Part shown: piece after piece, positions 53,846 to 63,937 of the stretch
How the letters are laid out: each line of letters opens with the position of its first letter
Position numbering within the stretch: the first letter of the stretch is position 1
Origin: Symsagittifera roscoffensis
Taxonomy: Eukaryota; Xenacoelomorpha; Acoela; Convolutidae
NCBI RefSeq assembly: GCF_963678635.1
Contig: NC_087065.1
Location: forward strand, 15,692,019-15,756,018
Length of the DNA stretch: 64,000 nucleotides
Reading direction: 5' to 3'
The notes under the pieces: model-generated
Seen by the model: the letters and a program-made list of their open reading frames with translations, nothing else
The model's database searches: none
What the model was told of the DNA's origin: nothing
Made by a program: the position numbers and the translations under genes

Positions 53846-56179
53846 TCACTTCAGGTTCTCCAGTAATCCTGCCGAATGCAAGTGATCGTTCATTCCTGCA
53901 AACAGCAGCAACTTCGGCTCACAAGGCATTTCCGATTTGATCGCTACCACCAGGGTTAGCATCTGATTTAGCTCCGCATCAGGCAGCAAATACACCAAGG
54001 TTTCCAGCCAAAACAATTTAGAAGACGTCCCTTCAAAATCCGAGCCCGCCACGATAATCACTCTTGCCGCTCCCGGGTCTGATCGATCAAATATTGCCAA
54101 TGTTTTTGGCAACTGTGAGTTCCCACAGGGTTTGCCATATCTAGGATCATCGGCTAACCTAGAACCCTCGTACGCGGCATCCGGGAGCCCCATGTCCCCC
54201 GGCTCAAGCAGCTTCTCCACCACTCCTAATTGTGCGCGAGTTGCCACCCTGATTCGGGCTGCACTTGTTCGGTGCTTGGGAGTTTCCACTATAAGTCCCG
54301 GACTTCCCAGCTGCTTGCGTGGTCTGTAGTTTATTGGTCCCATCACCGACTCCAGCGGGATCCCGGTCAAGTCGGCTGCCTCCATTGTCTTTGCTCTCGA
54401 GAAGTGCGCTTCATGGGCTTTTAACCAATCCACACAATGGTGTCGACTCAATTCCTCGTGTGGCATATCCTTGAGTCCCAAGACCTCCGCTAACTCCTGT
54501 CTGCACTCCAAATCCTCCAGGTCCAACTCTTTTACTCTCTCCGAATATCGCGTCTTGTTCGCCTCTGCTGGTCTCTCCACCTTCTTGTCGTCCACCACCA
54601 CTACCGATGAAACCAGCGAACTCTGGGGAGTGGAAGACTCCGCCTCCTCAGCCTCCATCGGTGTGCACCCTGGTTGCCTGGTCCGGCTACTCCTTGAATT
54701 ATCTCTCGAACCAGCTCTCCCTCCCAGACGGCTGGATAGGGGTCTAGGGGCATAGATAGGAGGGATCGGGGGTGGACCCAAGGTGAACTGGGCCATTTCT
54801 AGCAGGTCCGACTCTAGCTGGTTTATGTGTCTCTGGAAGACACCATTAAGCCACTCAGTTCCCTTGGGCGTGTCGAAGTGGATGCCATCCGAGGATGCAT
54901 CGCGCGGGAGGGAGTGTTCCATCAGGTCGGCCACATCCAGCAACCTCACGGGGAGCACGCTTCTCTGCTGAATCTGCCTGATTTCTTCATTGATATTTCG
55001 CACCTTCTCATTCATTTCCATCGCATGCTGGTCAAACATCATGTTGTATGGGACCGTACAGATGGTGAGTATTGCGGGATGAAACCAAATCCTCAGCTCT
55101 TGAAGGATACAACTCATCTTCTCGTGCAACCTCATCACCTTCCTTGACTCTCCTCTAGACACATCATTGGTCCCCATCATCAGAGTGACCGTGTACATCT
55201 TCACCATATCCAGGGACGCCAACTTCTGCGGTGTCACAGCTCCAGAAAAACTCAAGACCCCAACCTGCCAGTGTGACTGGATCCGCGTCAGCACCCGTAT
55301 CAAGCTGTCCCCTATGATCAGGTGAACTGAACCATCCGGTATCCTGGCTTGAGTGAAATATTCAGCCCAGGCCGCGTCATGAAAACAGTCCCTCCTGGCC
55401 CGCTGCGCTGCCGTCCAGTACATCCGGTTGTGCCTGTGGTATGCGCCATCCTTATTTTTCTTATAGCTCGCGATTGTCACGCTCCTAACTGGATGGTCCC
55501 TCCAAGTAGGAGGTCGCCCTTCTTTCACTGAATCCTCACAGGCTCTCGACTGTAACCTCTCTTCCCTCTCTTGCAGTATCTTGAGACGCGATGAACCCGA
55601 CCCAGCTTGGCTACTGCTTGTGGTTGAATTAGGGGTATACCCTGGGAGGTTGATCTCCATCAATGGTCGCACCGATTGCGCATCCAGACTGTGCACAGAG
55701 GGTAACGGTTCGGGTGGTATCCACACCTCCAGGCCCTCATTCATGTGCTCCTGGGCCGTCCGGTCTAAGTTGAACAGGCCACTGGGCCTAGGAGCCTCAT
55801 CCACCTTCAATCGCGATTCAAGTCTCGATGCTGTGGCGCCTTGCTCTCTTGTCCGTGTCCTCTTTTCCTTCTGTCTCGCGAGCTCTCGCTGTCTTCTCTG
55901 GAGCGTCACCTTTTCCGACTTCAGCTGCTCGCAGTTCGCCTCGTTCTCGCGGACCCTCTGTTCTTGCAGGTACTCCGCCTTGATCATGTTGAGATCACTC
56001 CACGCCTGATCTCTCTCGAGGATCGCCTGATCTCTCTCCAGATTTGCCTGGTCCCTCTCAAGCTTCGCGCCATCCCTGTCAAGGTTCGCCTTGTCCTTCT
56101 CCCTCTGTGCCCTCTCTAGTTCCCTCTTCAGGCTGATGAGGTCCGGGTATGCCTCCTCTGTCTGTTGAGACCGTATCAT
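53846..56179 (-). CDS. Coiled-coil + SGNH-hydrolase-like protein, tandem SGNH regions, 777 residues
   Basis: Residues 12-110 form a charged coiled coil with exact heptads (LERDQAN LERDQAI, around 40-60). Residues ~283-455 carry the four SGNH blocks: GDSL (290-293, nucleophile Ser292), a Gly in SFSG (313), GTND (336-339, Asn338) and DGIHF (431-435, Asp431/His434). The first domain could therefore be a working esterase or lipase-like hydrolase. After a Pro/Ser linker, residues ~705-772 show a second set, AGSDFEG (711-717) and AGMNDH (761-766), lacking a confirmed His block here. The longest frame in the GC-rich block, but upstream and downstream phases are shifted, so this copy is probably inactive. 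Substrate unknown. Same strand as the pol genes. Confidence 0.65.
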   Translation of the reverse strand: MIRSQQTEEAYPDLISLKRELERAQREKDKANLDRDGAKLERDQANLERDQAILERDQAWSDLNMIKAEYLQEQRVRENEANCEQLKSEKVTLQRRQRELARQKEKRTRTREQGATASRLESRLKVDEAPRPSGLFNLDRTAQEHMNEGLEVWIPPEPLPSVHSLDAQSVRPLMEINLPGYTPNSTTSSSQAGSGSSRLKILQEREERLQSRACEDSVKEGRPPTWRDHPVRSVTIASYKKNKDGAYHRHNRMYWTAAQRARRDCFHDAAWAEYFTQARIPDGSVHLIIGDSLIRVLTRIQSHWQVGVLSFSGAVTPQKLASLDMVKMYTVTLMMGTNDVSRGESRKVMRLHEKMSCILQELRIWFHPAILTICTVPYNMMFDQHAMEMNEKVRNINEEIRQIQQRSVLPVRLLDVADLMEHSLPRDASSDGIHFDTPKGTEWLNGVFQRHINQLESDLLEMAQFTLGPPPIPPIYAPRPLSSRLGGRAGSRDNSRSSRTRQPGCTPMEAEEAESSTPQSSLVSSVVVVDDKKVERPAEANKTRYSERVKELDLEDLECRQELAEVLGLKDMPHEELSRHHCVDWLKAHEAHFSRAKTMEAADLTGIPLESVMGPINYRPRKQLGSPGLIVETPKHRTSAARIRVATRAQLGVVEKLLEPGDMGLPDAAYEGSRLADDPRYGKPCGNSQLPKTLAIFDRSDPGAARVIIVAGSDFEGTSSKLFWLETLVYLLPDAELNQMLTLVVAIKSEMPCEPKLLLFAGMNDHLHSAGLLENLK

Positions 56180-56505
56180 GGCGGTCTGGTGGGGAGTGGA
56201 AATTCTCCCGCACCATATTCTGTGTTGTTACTCAAGCCAGGATTCCTCGCCAAGTCGAACCCCCTCACGCCTCCATCCACATTCCAGGACAAACATTTGG
56301 TCTGTTCTTGATTGGATATCCCTTCCGTCGTGTAGCCAACCATCAAACCAGCTTCTGTCGCTGATTCCCTGCATTCACCCTGCGCCTCTAACTGTAGGAT
56401 GGCTTTGAACATCACCGCCATCCTCTCATCGACTTGAGTGTAGTCCAGATCCCTCAAGCGTTTGTACAGTTCATCGAGCGTAGGTCTCTTGAGCGCTGCA
56501 GGCAT
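56176..56505 (-). pseudogene. N-terminal piece of the SGNH protein, shifted phase
   Basis: Reads MPAALKRPTLDELYKRLRDL from an ATG at 56505, then a helical stretch (ERMAVMFKAILQLEAQGE), and runs into the 777-residue frame through a phase change near 56200. It probably contains the authentic start of the SGNH protein. The frame is preceded by ~500 bp of AT-rich non-coding sequence. Confidence 0.5.
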
Positions 56506-57014
56506 AGATTTCCAAAAAGCGATCTGCCATTGTCACAATCTTTAGATGATCTCACGTGTCAACCAAATCGAGAATTACCTTGTGAACCAACTTGAGAATT
56601 ACCTTACCAACCAACTTGAGATTTGAGAAAAATTTCCCTTCAAACGCTGCTTATCGTGAACTCGTTCAGGATCTTCTTTTTCCTTCCAAATGAGTGCGAC
56701 TAGGTCGTCAACTCAATTTTACAAATCAATCTAAAAATAAAATCCATTTTATACTAAGATGTTCTGCTCCCAATCTAAATCCCCTCATTATTGTGGTTAA
56801 AACATTATCCCTCCATTTGTTTCACTAAAATAGTTTAATTGCAATTTTTAAGAGCATGCGGTTTTATTTAGTGTTTTAGCATCGTCAACTCTTTAAATTT
56901 TAATTGTCATGGCAATTGCGTTAAAATCCATCTACCTGCTTCGAGATCCCCATGTAACCTTACTCGAGATCCCCATGTACCCTTAACTCGATACCTCCAA
57001 TGTCCGCTCGTAGC
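56506..57014. other. AT-rich gap between macro and SGNH segments
   Basis: A non-coding island within the GC-rich block. It has short direct repeats near 56555-56620 (AACCAACTTGAGAATTACCTT twice, third partial) and near 56938-56990 (TCGAGATCCCCATGTAACCTTA twice). It could hold a promoter for the SGNH unit, or the boundary of two separate elements; the sequence does not decide. Confidence 0.4.
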
Positions 57015-57715
57015 TCAGGCGATACTCAAGTAGTATTTTCTGTGTAGGTGTACCATTATCTCTGTTTCTGCGAAGACCACGTGTAGGATGGCATATAACT
57101 CCCTTGGGCTCAACTTACCCCTGTTTGGGTCATAATCAGGCATCGAGACCTCCACTTTCCCTCTTTCAACCAAGAATTCTCTCAGACCCGTTAGCGCCAA
57201 CATCACGTGCTCAGGATTTATCGTATTACTTTCATTGACCCTCGTTACCAGAAAGCACAGGTATTTGCCTGGGACTTGTGAAACTGATGGGGGAAGCGCA
57301 GCCATTCCTCCCAGCCCGGTCTCTGTCTAAATAGAAACTCCACGTTCTGATATTCTCCCTTGAAGTCTGTCTCTAGCCTCGATTTGAAGTTCATGTCCGC
57401 CGTTATACAGATCGCGCTAGTCCTGTCTGACAAAATGAAGTCGCTGTCCGTTATCAAGATGCTTTCCGAGTAATCATTGGTTATTTCAAATTTTGTTTTG
57501 AAATTTCGTCCTATGGTAGGCTCGGCCTCTTCCTCGTCCAGTTCCAGCCCGCTGGTCTCTCTCACTTCTCTGAGTTTCTTTATTATCAAATTTTTGGTGC
57601 GGGTAAGTTTGTGTTTTCCCTCCTTTCTATCTCGCTCTGCTCCAGATCTGTTTCTTGTTCTGGTGTGGAGTAGTCTGCCTGCGGGTAATGTTCGTTGTCG
57701 TTGGTGATTTGCCAT
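57015..57715 (-). pseudogene. Macro-like domain (TARG1/OARD1 type) at the Pol C-terminus
   Basis: Two overlapping frames (57715-57245 and 57305-57015) are one domain split by a one-base shift near 57270. The first part has SAICITADMNFKSRL and DFKGEYQNVEFLF. The second has KYLCFLVTRVNE, LTGLREFLVERG, VEVSMPDYDPNRGKLS and AILHVVFAETEIMVHL. The order fits the macro fold of ADP-ribose-processing proteins (..YLVT...L..L......V..SMP..G.GL..L.W..I..VF...I.V), but the Gly-rich catalytic loop is replaced by DPNRGKLS, so activity is doubtful. The frame after integrase continues in phase past a TAG (57778-57780) to 57586, so the domain was probably part of the Pol polyprotein. The ATG at 57715 lies in another phase and may be spurious. 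Confidence 0.5.
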
Positions 57716-57777
57716 TCATTCTCTGCCACCAATTCGCCCACACTCAGTAACTCTTGGCTTAATTCATCAGACTGTAT

Positions 57778-58395
57778 CTAGTCAATCAAGAAGTCATCCC
57801 CGTACCTATTGTACCTCATGCCTGTCCGTTTGCGATTACCACTCCTAGTTACTGCTGTTATCGGCAAATCTGGTTCCGTCCTCTTTGGCACCTCATCCTG
57901 CTCCGGGTCGTTCCAGTCTTCCTCCGCAAAGGATTCCGCATCTGAGCCTGCTTCTATTTTTTCATTATCGTCCATGCTCACGTCCTCGTTGCCATCATTC
58001 TTTTCCCTGGTGCCTTTTTCGTTCACTTCGCATGCTGGCTCTACCATCAGGTACTCTATTCCCTCCGTATTCTGCGGTACGCACCAGTCCTCCGGAGATG
58101 GTACATGGGGCTTCAGGTTTTCATATTGCGCTGCTCGCCGCGTACTCAAACGGTAGAACCGTCCCTGCTGGTGTACTTCCGTGATCATGAATGGTCCTCT
58201 CCACTTCTTGAGTAGTTTTTTCGTCCCGTTGGGAGGTATGACATTCTGGAACACCCAGAAGTATTGGCCCACTGCATGCGGTTTAGCCTGAATTATCTTT
58301 CTGTCATATCTCTTCCGCTGCCTCATTTGCGCTTGCGCCGTGTTCCTCCTGCACAGCACGTTTAGTTCCTGTTGTCTCTTGACCGCTTCCTTCAC
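57778..58395 (-). pseudogene. Integrase C-terminal region, copy C
   Basis: 205 residues: RQRKRYDRKIIQAK, GQYFWVFQNVIPP, KKLLKKWRGPFMITEVH and GRFYRLSTR form the SH3-like integrase tail. An acidic linker and TAVTRSGNRKRTGMRYNRYG follow. It ends at TAG (57778), after which the same phase stays open for about 190 bases with acidic, coherent sequence. A frame change at ~58400-58545 separates it from the catalytic core. Confidence 0.7.
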
Positions 58396-58546
58396 ATAAG
58401 CTTAAGGCGACGTCTTTTTCCCTTCGTGTTCTGGGTGAAAGAACGTTAGGGGCATTGCTCTCTCCCTGCCCGTTAACTTCATGAAGGGGCTGATTGCTGT
58501 CGTCGAGTGTTGCGTGCTGTTGTACGCCCCCACCACTTGCGGTATC

Positions 58547-59173
58547 CTAGTCTGTTATGTATCTCGAATCATATACCCTCAGCATGTTCACCAACGTCCT
58601 GTTCTGTCTCTCCACTAACCCGTTAGTCTGAGGATGGTAAGTCGTCGAATGCGCTTGAGCAATGTGTGACCTCTTAATCAATTCTTTTGTCAGGTCACCC
58701 ACGAAGGCCTTCCCGTTGTCCGACTGAAATGTCATCAGACAACCATATCGTGATATCCAATGTGTTATCAAGTGGTCACAAGTCTCCTCCGCTGAGGCTG
58801 ATTGACAGGGCACTGCTTCCGCCAACTTTGTGAAGTGGTCTATTATGACCAGTATCTGGTTATATCCCAACTCTGTCATGCAGATCTTCTGATGGTCTAT
58901 CTGCACAACCTCGTTGAATTCCCGGCTCTCGACAGACTTGAGCGGGAACTTCATCTTCCGTGGGTCTTTCACTTGTAGACATGCCAGACATGCGTTCACC
59001 CATCTCTCGCAGGCTTTTCTTAATCCCGGCCAATCAAACCTGTGTAGTATTCTCTGTTGCACTTTGTCTATCCCCTGATGCCCCATTTGATCGTGCGATC
59101 TGAATAACACCTCCGTTTGTAGTTCCCCATCTCGGTGCCTCATCTTCTCTTCTGCCAGTATCGTATCATGCAT
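58547..59173 (-). pseudogene. Integrase zinc finger and catalytic core, copy C
   Basis: 208 residues with the HHCC finger (FRSHDQMGHQG ... CLAC) and all three catalytic acids: VQIDHQK, FQSDNGKAF and GLVERQNRT. This is the best-preserved enzymatic segment of copy C. The frame upstream (59140-59541) is shifted. Confidence 0.78.
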
Positions 59174-59735
59174 AGACTATCTTGATCATCGTTGCTTTTC
59201 TCTGAGTCTTCATCCCATTCTTCACACTCCCCGGACAAATTTTCTTCTTCAGCATCTTCCTCTGCACTGTCCCTCTCCCCGGACTCTTGACCCAGTCCCA
59301 GGTGCTCAGCCTCCTCCTTGAATGCTACCTTCTTCTTCCTGACCATAGTCCTCTCAAGTATGTCCTCAGGGATCCTCTCAACCAATGACTGCACGACTTC
59401 TCTTCCATCGGGTTTCCTTTCTTTCGAGGAGTCCTCTCTACCATCCGCCTCATTTCTTCTCAATTTCGTGACCTCTGGTTCTTCTGCACCCTTATCTTGT
59501 ACCACAGGTTTATCGTCTGCCAGCTTCTCGAGTAATCTCATCGAGTCTTCTGTGCATCTCCCGTTTCTACTTGGTTGAGATCGTAGCCTTTTGCCTTGAG
59601 CGTCTCCCTCACAATTTTTGACTTGAGCATTATCCCCGTTGGCATCCCTCGGGTCTTTTTCAAGATTGTTTTCTCTGGAAGTTCCTTTGGTAGTTCGGGG
59701 TGATCCTCAATGGGTTTGCCAACTTGTCGAGCCAT
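59140..59735 (-). pseudogene. Linker between RNase H and integrase, copy C
   Basis: Two shifted frames (59735-59538 and 59541-59140), strongly charged: VERIPEDILERTMVRKKKVA and a Glu/Asp-rich stretch ending CEEWDEDSEKSNDD. No domain; this is where copies A and B carry their deletion. Low sequence constraint expected. Confidence 0.5.
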
Positions 59736-60436
59736 CTCGTGAGTGGAAGGCTATCATACGTTTCCTTATCCATGAAGGAGAAGCCATCTTTGATTTCTGG
59801 CCTATCCGCCTCTCTCTGTTCCTGTCTCTCGTAGAACTCCGTCTTCTTACTCAAGCTGTCGGCATTTTGATGTTTTTCTCTCGTCCTATGCTCAATTATC
59901 ATGTTGTATCCATCCAGGTGAACTATCCATCTCCCTATGTAGCTTTGATCCATTGAGTACGTTTTCAACCAGCTGAGTGCCCTGTTGTCGACTCGTAACT
60001 TGAACGGCTCGCTGCCTAGGTATGCCCTGTTTTTCTCGACAAAGGTAACCACCGCGAACATCTCTGCATTGGACGCCCCGTAATTCATCTCCGTATCACT
60101 CAAGACTTTACTCCCGTATGCTATTGGTCTCAAGACTGTCTTCCCAATCCACTCCTGCTATTGACGGAGAATGCCAGAAATCGCTACTACCGATGCATCC
60201 GTGTCCAGCACGTACATTTCATTTTCCGTTGGCATCCCTAGCACCGGTGCTTCGCACAACTCCTCCTTTATTCTCTGGAATGATTCTTCCGCCGCGTTAC
60301 TCCACGTGAACTTCTTGCCTTTGTGCCTCATCAGTTGTTGCATCGGGTACACTTTGTCCGCATAGCCCTTGAGGAACTCCCTGTAGTAGTTCGCAAAACC
60401 CGGGAAGCTCATCAATTGATGTTCCCTTTTTGGCAA
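59660..60436 (-). pseudogene. RT connection and RNase H, copy C
   Basis: 60436-60158 has FPGFANYYREFLKGYADKVY and MYVLDTDASVVAISGILRQ, with the first RNase H Asp (DTDAS). 60133-59660 has IAYGSKVLSDTEMNYGASNA (the second acidic residue), LRVDNRALSWL (the third, D) and YNMIIEHRTREKHQNADSLS, the standard RNase H end. Split by a frame break at ~60135-60157. Confidence 0.75.
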
Positions 60437-60439
60437 TTT

Positions 60440-60820
60440 TCACGTCAGGTACGCTTCTACTGCATCTGGGTCTGGTCTGATGCCATGTCTATCCACTATT
60501 CTCCCCAGGTATTTTATCGAGTCCTTGAGTATTTCACACTTTGATGGTTTGCATTTAAGTCCAGATCTCTTCATGCAGGCGAACACCTCGTCCAGTCGTT
60601 CGATATGATCCTCTAGTGTCGGCGTCGCAATTACCACGTCATCCACGTAGCATATTACCAGATTGCCGTATTTCTTTGTTACACCGATCAATGCGTGTGC
60701 CATCAACCGTTGAAATGTGGCCGTGGCGTTGCAAAGACCAAAAGGCATCCTTTTCCATTGAAACAGCCCCAGGCAAGCCCTGTCTTGTCCCTGTCCTGCT
60801 TTCTCAGTGGTACCTGCCAA
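60440..60820 (-). pseudogene. Reverse transcriptase palm, copy C
   Basis: 126 residues including FQWKRMPFGLCNATATFQRL and the catalytic YVDD box (ICYVDDVVIATPT), then the thumb (LKCKPSKCEIL, VDRHGIRPDPDAVEAYL). Shifts at ~60825-60950 separate it from the N-terminal RT part. Confidence 0.78.
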
Positions 60821-61459
60821 AAAACTGATCCTAAATCAAGAGTCGTAAAAATTTTGCGTCCCCCAACTTCGAGAGGCTCTCATCTATTCTAGGTATGGGA
60901 TAGGCATCCTTCACCGTGACGGAGTTCAGATACCGAAAGTCGCAGCAAAACCTTAATTGGTCGCCCTTCTTTTTTTAGCCATCACTACTCCACACGCCCA
61001 CGTTGGTTTGGATGGTTCTATCATATCATAGTCTAGTAAGGTCTCTATCTCTTTTCTACATGCATCCGATTTGTGTGGGGTCATGCGCCTTGCCCCCCCC
61101 CCCCCCCTATGCGGCACCCTCGTCTCTTCAAGCTCATTTTCATTTTCAACAAAATTACAACATCCAATATCTGCCTCATTCCTCTCTAGTACATTTTTGA
61201 TGGCTTCGAGCTGTTCATCCGTTACCTTGCCCCTCAAGTGCTCTATTTCATGTAAAACTGGTTTATCCATTTCCATTTCCTCTAGTGTGGGTCTTTCTGG
61301 GAAATTCGAACAGCTCGAAAGTCCATCGTCTGTCTCTGACTTAAGTGACTTCACAAGACCTGATGAATCTTTTATTTTCTTCAATCGTCTCAAGATACAA
61401 ATCTTGTCCCTATGATTGGGACATTCAAGTACTTCATTCTCTTTTACATTTTCAGTCAT
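60821..61459 (-). pseudogene. Protease-RT linker and RT N-terminus, copy C
   Basis: The frame 61459-60953 carries a polar linker (PTLEEMEMDKPVLHEIEHLR) and the RT start (CRKEIETLLDYDMIEPSKPT, WACGVVMAKK), then breaks after the AAAAAAAGAAGG tract. The fingers region at 60950-60825 is readable in other phases (PIPRIDESLSKLG). A run of 15 C on the plus strand at 61093-61107 encodes a Gly tract just before RT and may be a slippage expansion. Confidence 0.65.
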
Positions 61460-61465
61460 TTCATA

Positions 61466-62131
61466 TCAAGTTTTCACGGGTAAAGCATATCCCAGCTTCC
61501 TTCCCCTCTGGATTGTGATGGGTATGTCAAGAGTTTTCAACAAAACACTGACGCAGAGGCGGCTCTTGTTTATCGAGAAAGATCTTCCTAAAACAGCAGC
61601 ACTTTGACTGTTTGGATTTGGGGCTATACATACTTGCTTGTTACCACTTAGTTCTTTATAATTTTTTATCCGCAAGCTTACAATTGCCGCTTCGTTCGCT
61701 TTCAGCCTTACCCTCCTACTCAAGAATACCGGCGCTTTATTCTCATTTGCCATTATCAGATTTACCGGTTCAATTACGTACTTCCTATCCGGGTTCCGTA
61801 TCCTGAACATGGCATTGTTCAGATCAATCATTACGTCGAAATTACTGATGAAGTATCTGCCTAAAATGAATTGGTCAGACTCATCTAGGTTCTCCACCAC
61901 AAGAAAGCTCATCCACAGGTTGCGTTCCCCTAGATTTAGGGCTATTATTGGTGTTCTGCCTAGTACCCGCAGCGCCCCTTTGTTTGCAGCTGACAGCCGT
62001 ATTCTTGAGTCTATCAAATCATCTTTGTCGAAACTCATTCGCTCCCAAGTTTCAATTGGTATAACGCTCAAAACTGCTCCCGTATTAAGTAACCCGCGTA
62101 ACTGAGTCTTCTTGCCACTTATGTCAAGCAC
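61466..62131 (-). pseudogene. Retroviral-type aspartic protease, copy C, active-site Asp changed
   Basis: 221 residues. The motif reads LRGLLNTGAVLSVIPIETW: the expected DTGA is NTGA (AAT in place of GAT, 62074-62076 region), so it should be inactive. The flap and core follow: VLGRTPIIALNLGERN, LWMSFLVVENLDESDQFILG and MIDLNNAMFRI. Copy B retains DTG at the same place. Confidence 0.7.
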
Positions 62132-62850
62132 GTCCCGATGTGCATTGCATCCTCTTCCAACATGGCGCAGCGTCCAATCGATCTAACTTTTAGTTCTTCC
62201 CTGCCCACCTCGATCTGTCCCGCTAAGTCTTCGTCACATGTTATCATAGTTTTTGTGTAGATGTTTATCCCATCTATGTTTAACATCACCTCATGCGGAC
62301 CATAGGCTTCCGTGTACCTATTCTCGACGAGGACTGACTTGCTGCCACCTCTTGTGAGTAGTGCCCTCAAGGCTCTAGAAGTTGTCTGCGGACTTATTGC
62401 ACTTAAGTAACCTGGGTACACATCGATGTGCATTATTGGCTGGTCACTGGGTTCACTCAGGTTTCTCGTTACTTCATGGCCGCCCACAGTGATTATTGAC
62501 ATTATTCTGGCTCCAATCTTTCTTATGCCGAATGGCTTACCCGTCACCATTTTTAGAGTATTGCAATTTCCACCCCTTGTCGCTCCCACTTCGGCTTCTG
62601 GCATCGGCATCGACATACTTAACGACTCATTCAACTTCTGTCTTTCGATTTCCTGCTTTAGTCGTTGCTCAATCACTTTCATCGCTAGTTCTTGTTTCAT
62701 TTTGTTGATAGCCTGCGCCGCTGCCTTTTCATAGTTTATTTCTAGAGGATTCTTGTTTTCGGCTTCTATGGCATTGTTGAATTGCACTACAGCCTTTACC
62801 GTTTTTGTCGGTAGTTCCGCACTCGGTGCCTCCGTGTTTTTTTGTGTCAA
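62119..62850 (-). pseudogene. Gag C-terminal/pre-protease segment, copy C
   Basis: 243 residues. First half is helical and charged (EKAAAQAINKMKQELAMKVI). Second half includes GHEVTRNLSEPSDQPIMHID and REELKVRSIGRCAMLEEDAM, the segments shared with copies A and B. Overlaps the upstream Gag frame (62729) and the protease frame (62131) in other phases. No known domain. Confidence 0.6.
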
Positions 62851-63436
62851 ACTCGGCTTGCCTGTTCCTTGTGTTCTGTACCGCCGCCAGCGCCAGCTTT
62901 TGTTTGGGGCGACTTTGGTTCTTCACTGCTTCCCAAAACAACGGACAATCCATCCTAAACTGGCCCTCTTGATTGAAGAAGAAGCATCTCGCACCTATCT
63001 TGATGATCAGGCCGCTGTAGAACTCATGTTTTCCCGTCTGGCTCATATCTTCCTCATCGGGCGCATATCCCAGACTCTTCATGCCTTGCTGGTACGTCGT
63101 GCAATCCGCCACATGATGATCCGCTGACCCGCAATTTGCGCATGACCTGCGTTTGTCCATATTATCTCTAGGCTTGTACCATGATGACATCTGTGGTTGA
63201 CTTCCCCCTTGCATGTTCCTATTATCTGGGTACGAGTACTTCTTTGGTTTCATCAACATGTAATCCCTTGATTTTTGCCTCATCTCTTCCGGAGTCGGTG
63301 CATTGTCCTTCGATAGTAAATAATATGTTGCAAACATTGTTCTCAAGTCGTCACATTTAACCCCATCGATAAATTTCGAGGCGATGCTGAAGTTCCTTCT
63401 ATTTGTTGATTCTTCGAGATCACTCCGTCTTCTCAA
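62729..63436 (-). pseudogene. Gag nucleocapsid part with zinc knuckles, copy C
   Basis: 235 residues with one intact CCHC knuckle, CANCGSADHHVADC (C-x2-C-x4-H-x4-C), and, about 45 residues later, a degenerate second one, CFFFNQEGQFRMDC, in which the second Cys and the His have been lost. Upstream is an ARTFATYYLLSKD-like helical end of capsid. The frame joins the capsid frame at 63433-63436 with a phase change. Confidence 0.7.
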
Positions 63437-63937
63437 GCTCTCAAGATCATCCAGGAACCGATCGATTGATTCATCGCCCTATGTCTTCTCTTTTCGAATC
63501 TCATCATAGCCTGGTGATCCTTCATTCCTGATCCGAATCGGTTCAATAATATCTCGAAGATTTTGTCTGCAGTATCACGTTCCTCTTCCTTCTTTGCAAC
63601 TACACATTTTAACGCCGTGCCTTCTAAATTGCTGAGTATCGCTGTGCACGCCTGTCTCTTGTCGTTCAAGTTGTCTTGTTCCAAATGTAGTCTCATGTCT
63701 TCTACCCAAGTGTTGATGAATCCGTCTGAGTCGTCCTTAAATTCTTTTGGCTTCTTGAAGGTTTTTCTGGATTTGCCACCTCCTCTCTCACTCGAGTCCG
63801 TGTTCCTCGTAGCGAACGCTTCCAATGTCCTATTCATCATCTCCCAGGTGCTAGCCCACGTCATGGCATCAGGTCCCACATTGTTGCTTGTTGTGAAATC
63901 CCCCGGACCATTTGTCGTATTTGAGGTTCCACTCTAC
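63433..63937 (-). pseudogene. Gag capsid part, copy C, near window edge
   Basis: Helical Gag sequence: FINTWVEDMRLHLEQDNLND, QACTAILSNLEGTALKCVV and KIFEILLNRFGSGMKDHQAM, typical of the retrotransposon Gag core. The phase is open from 63937; the first ATG in it is near 63863 (MTWASTWEMM). The true start, leader and 5' LTR lie beyond 64000. Confidence 0.68.

Noticed and set aside
47687-57707. Long plus-strand frames (e.g. 47687-48403, 49199-49798, 51700-52497)
   Set aside because: They are antisense to the better-supported minus-strand frames and have Ser/Leu/Cys-rich composition typical of shadow ORFs.
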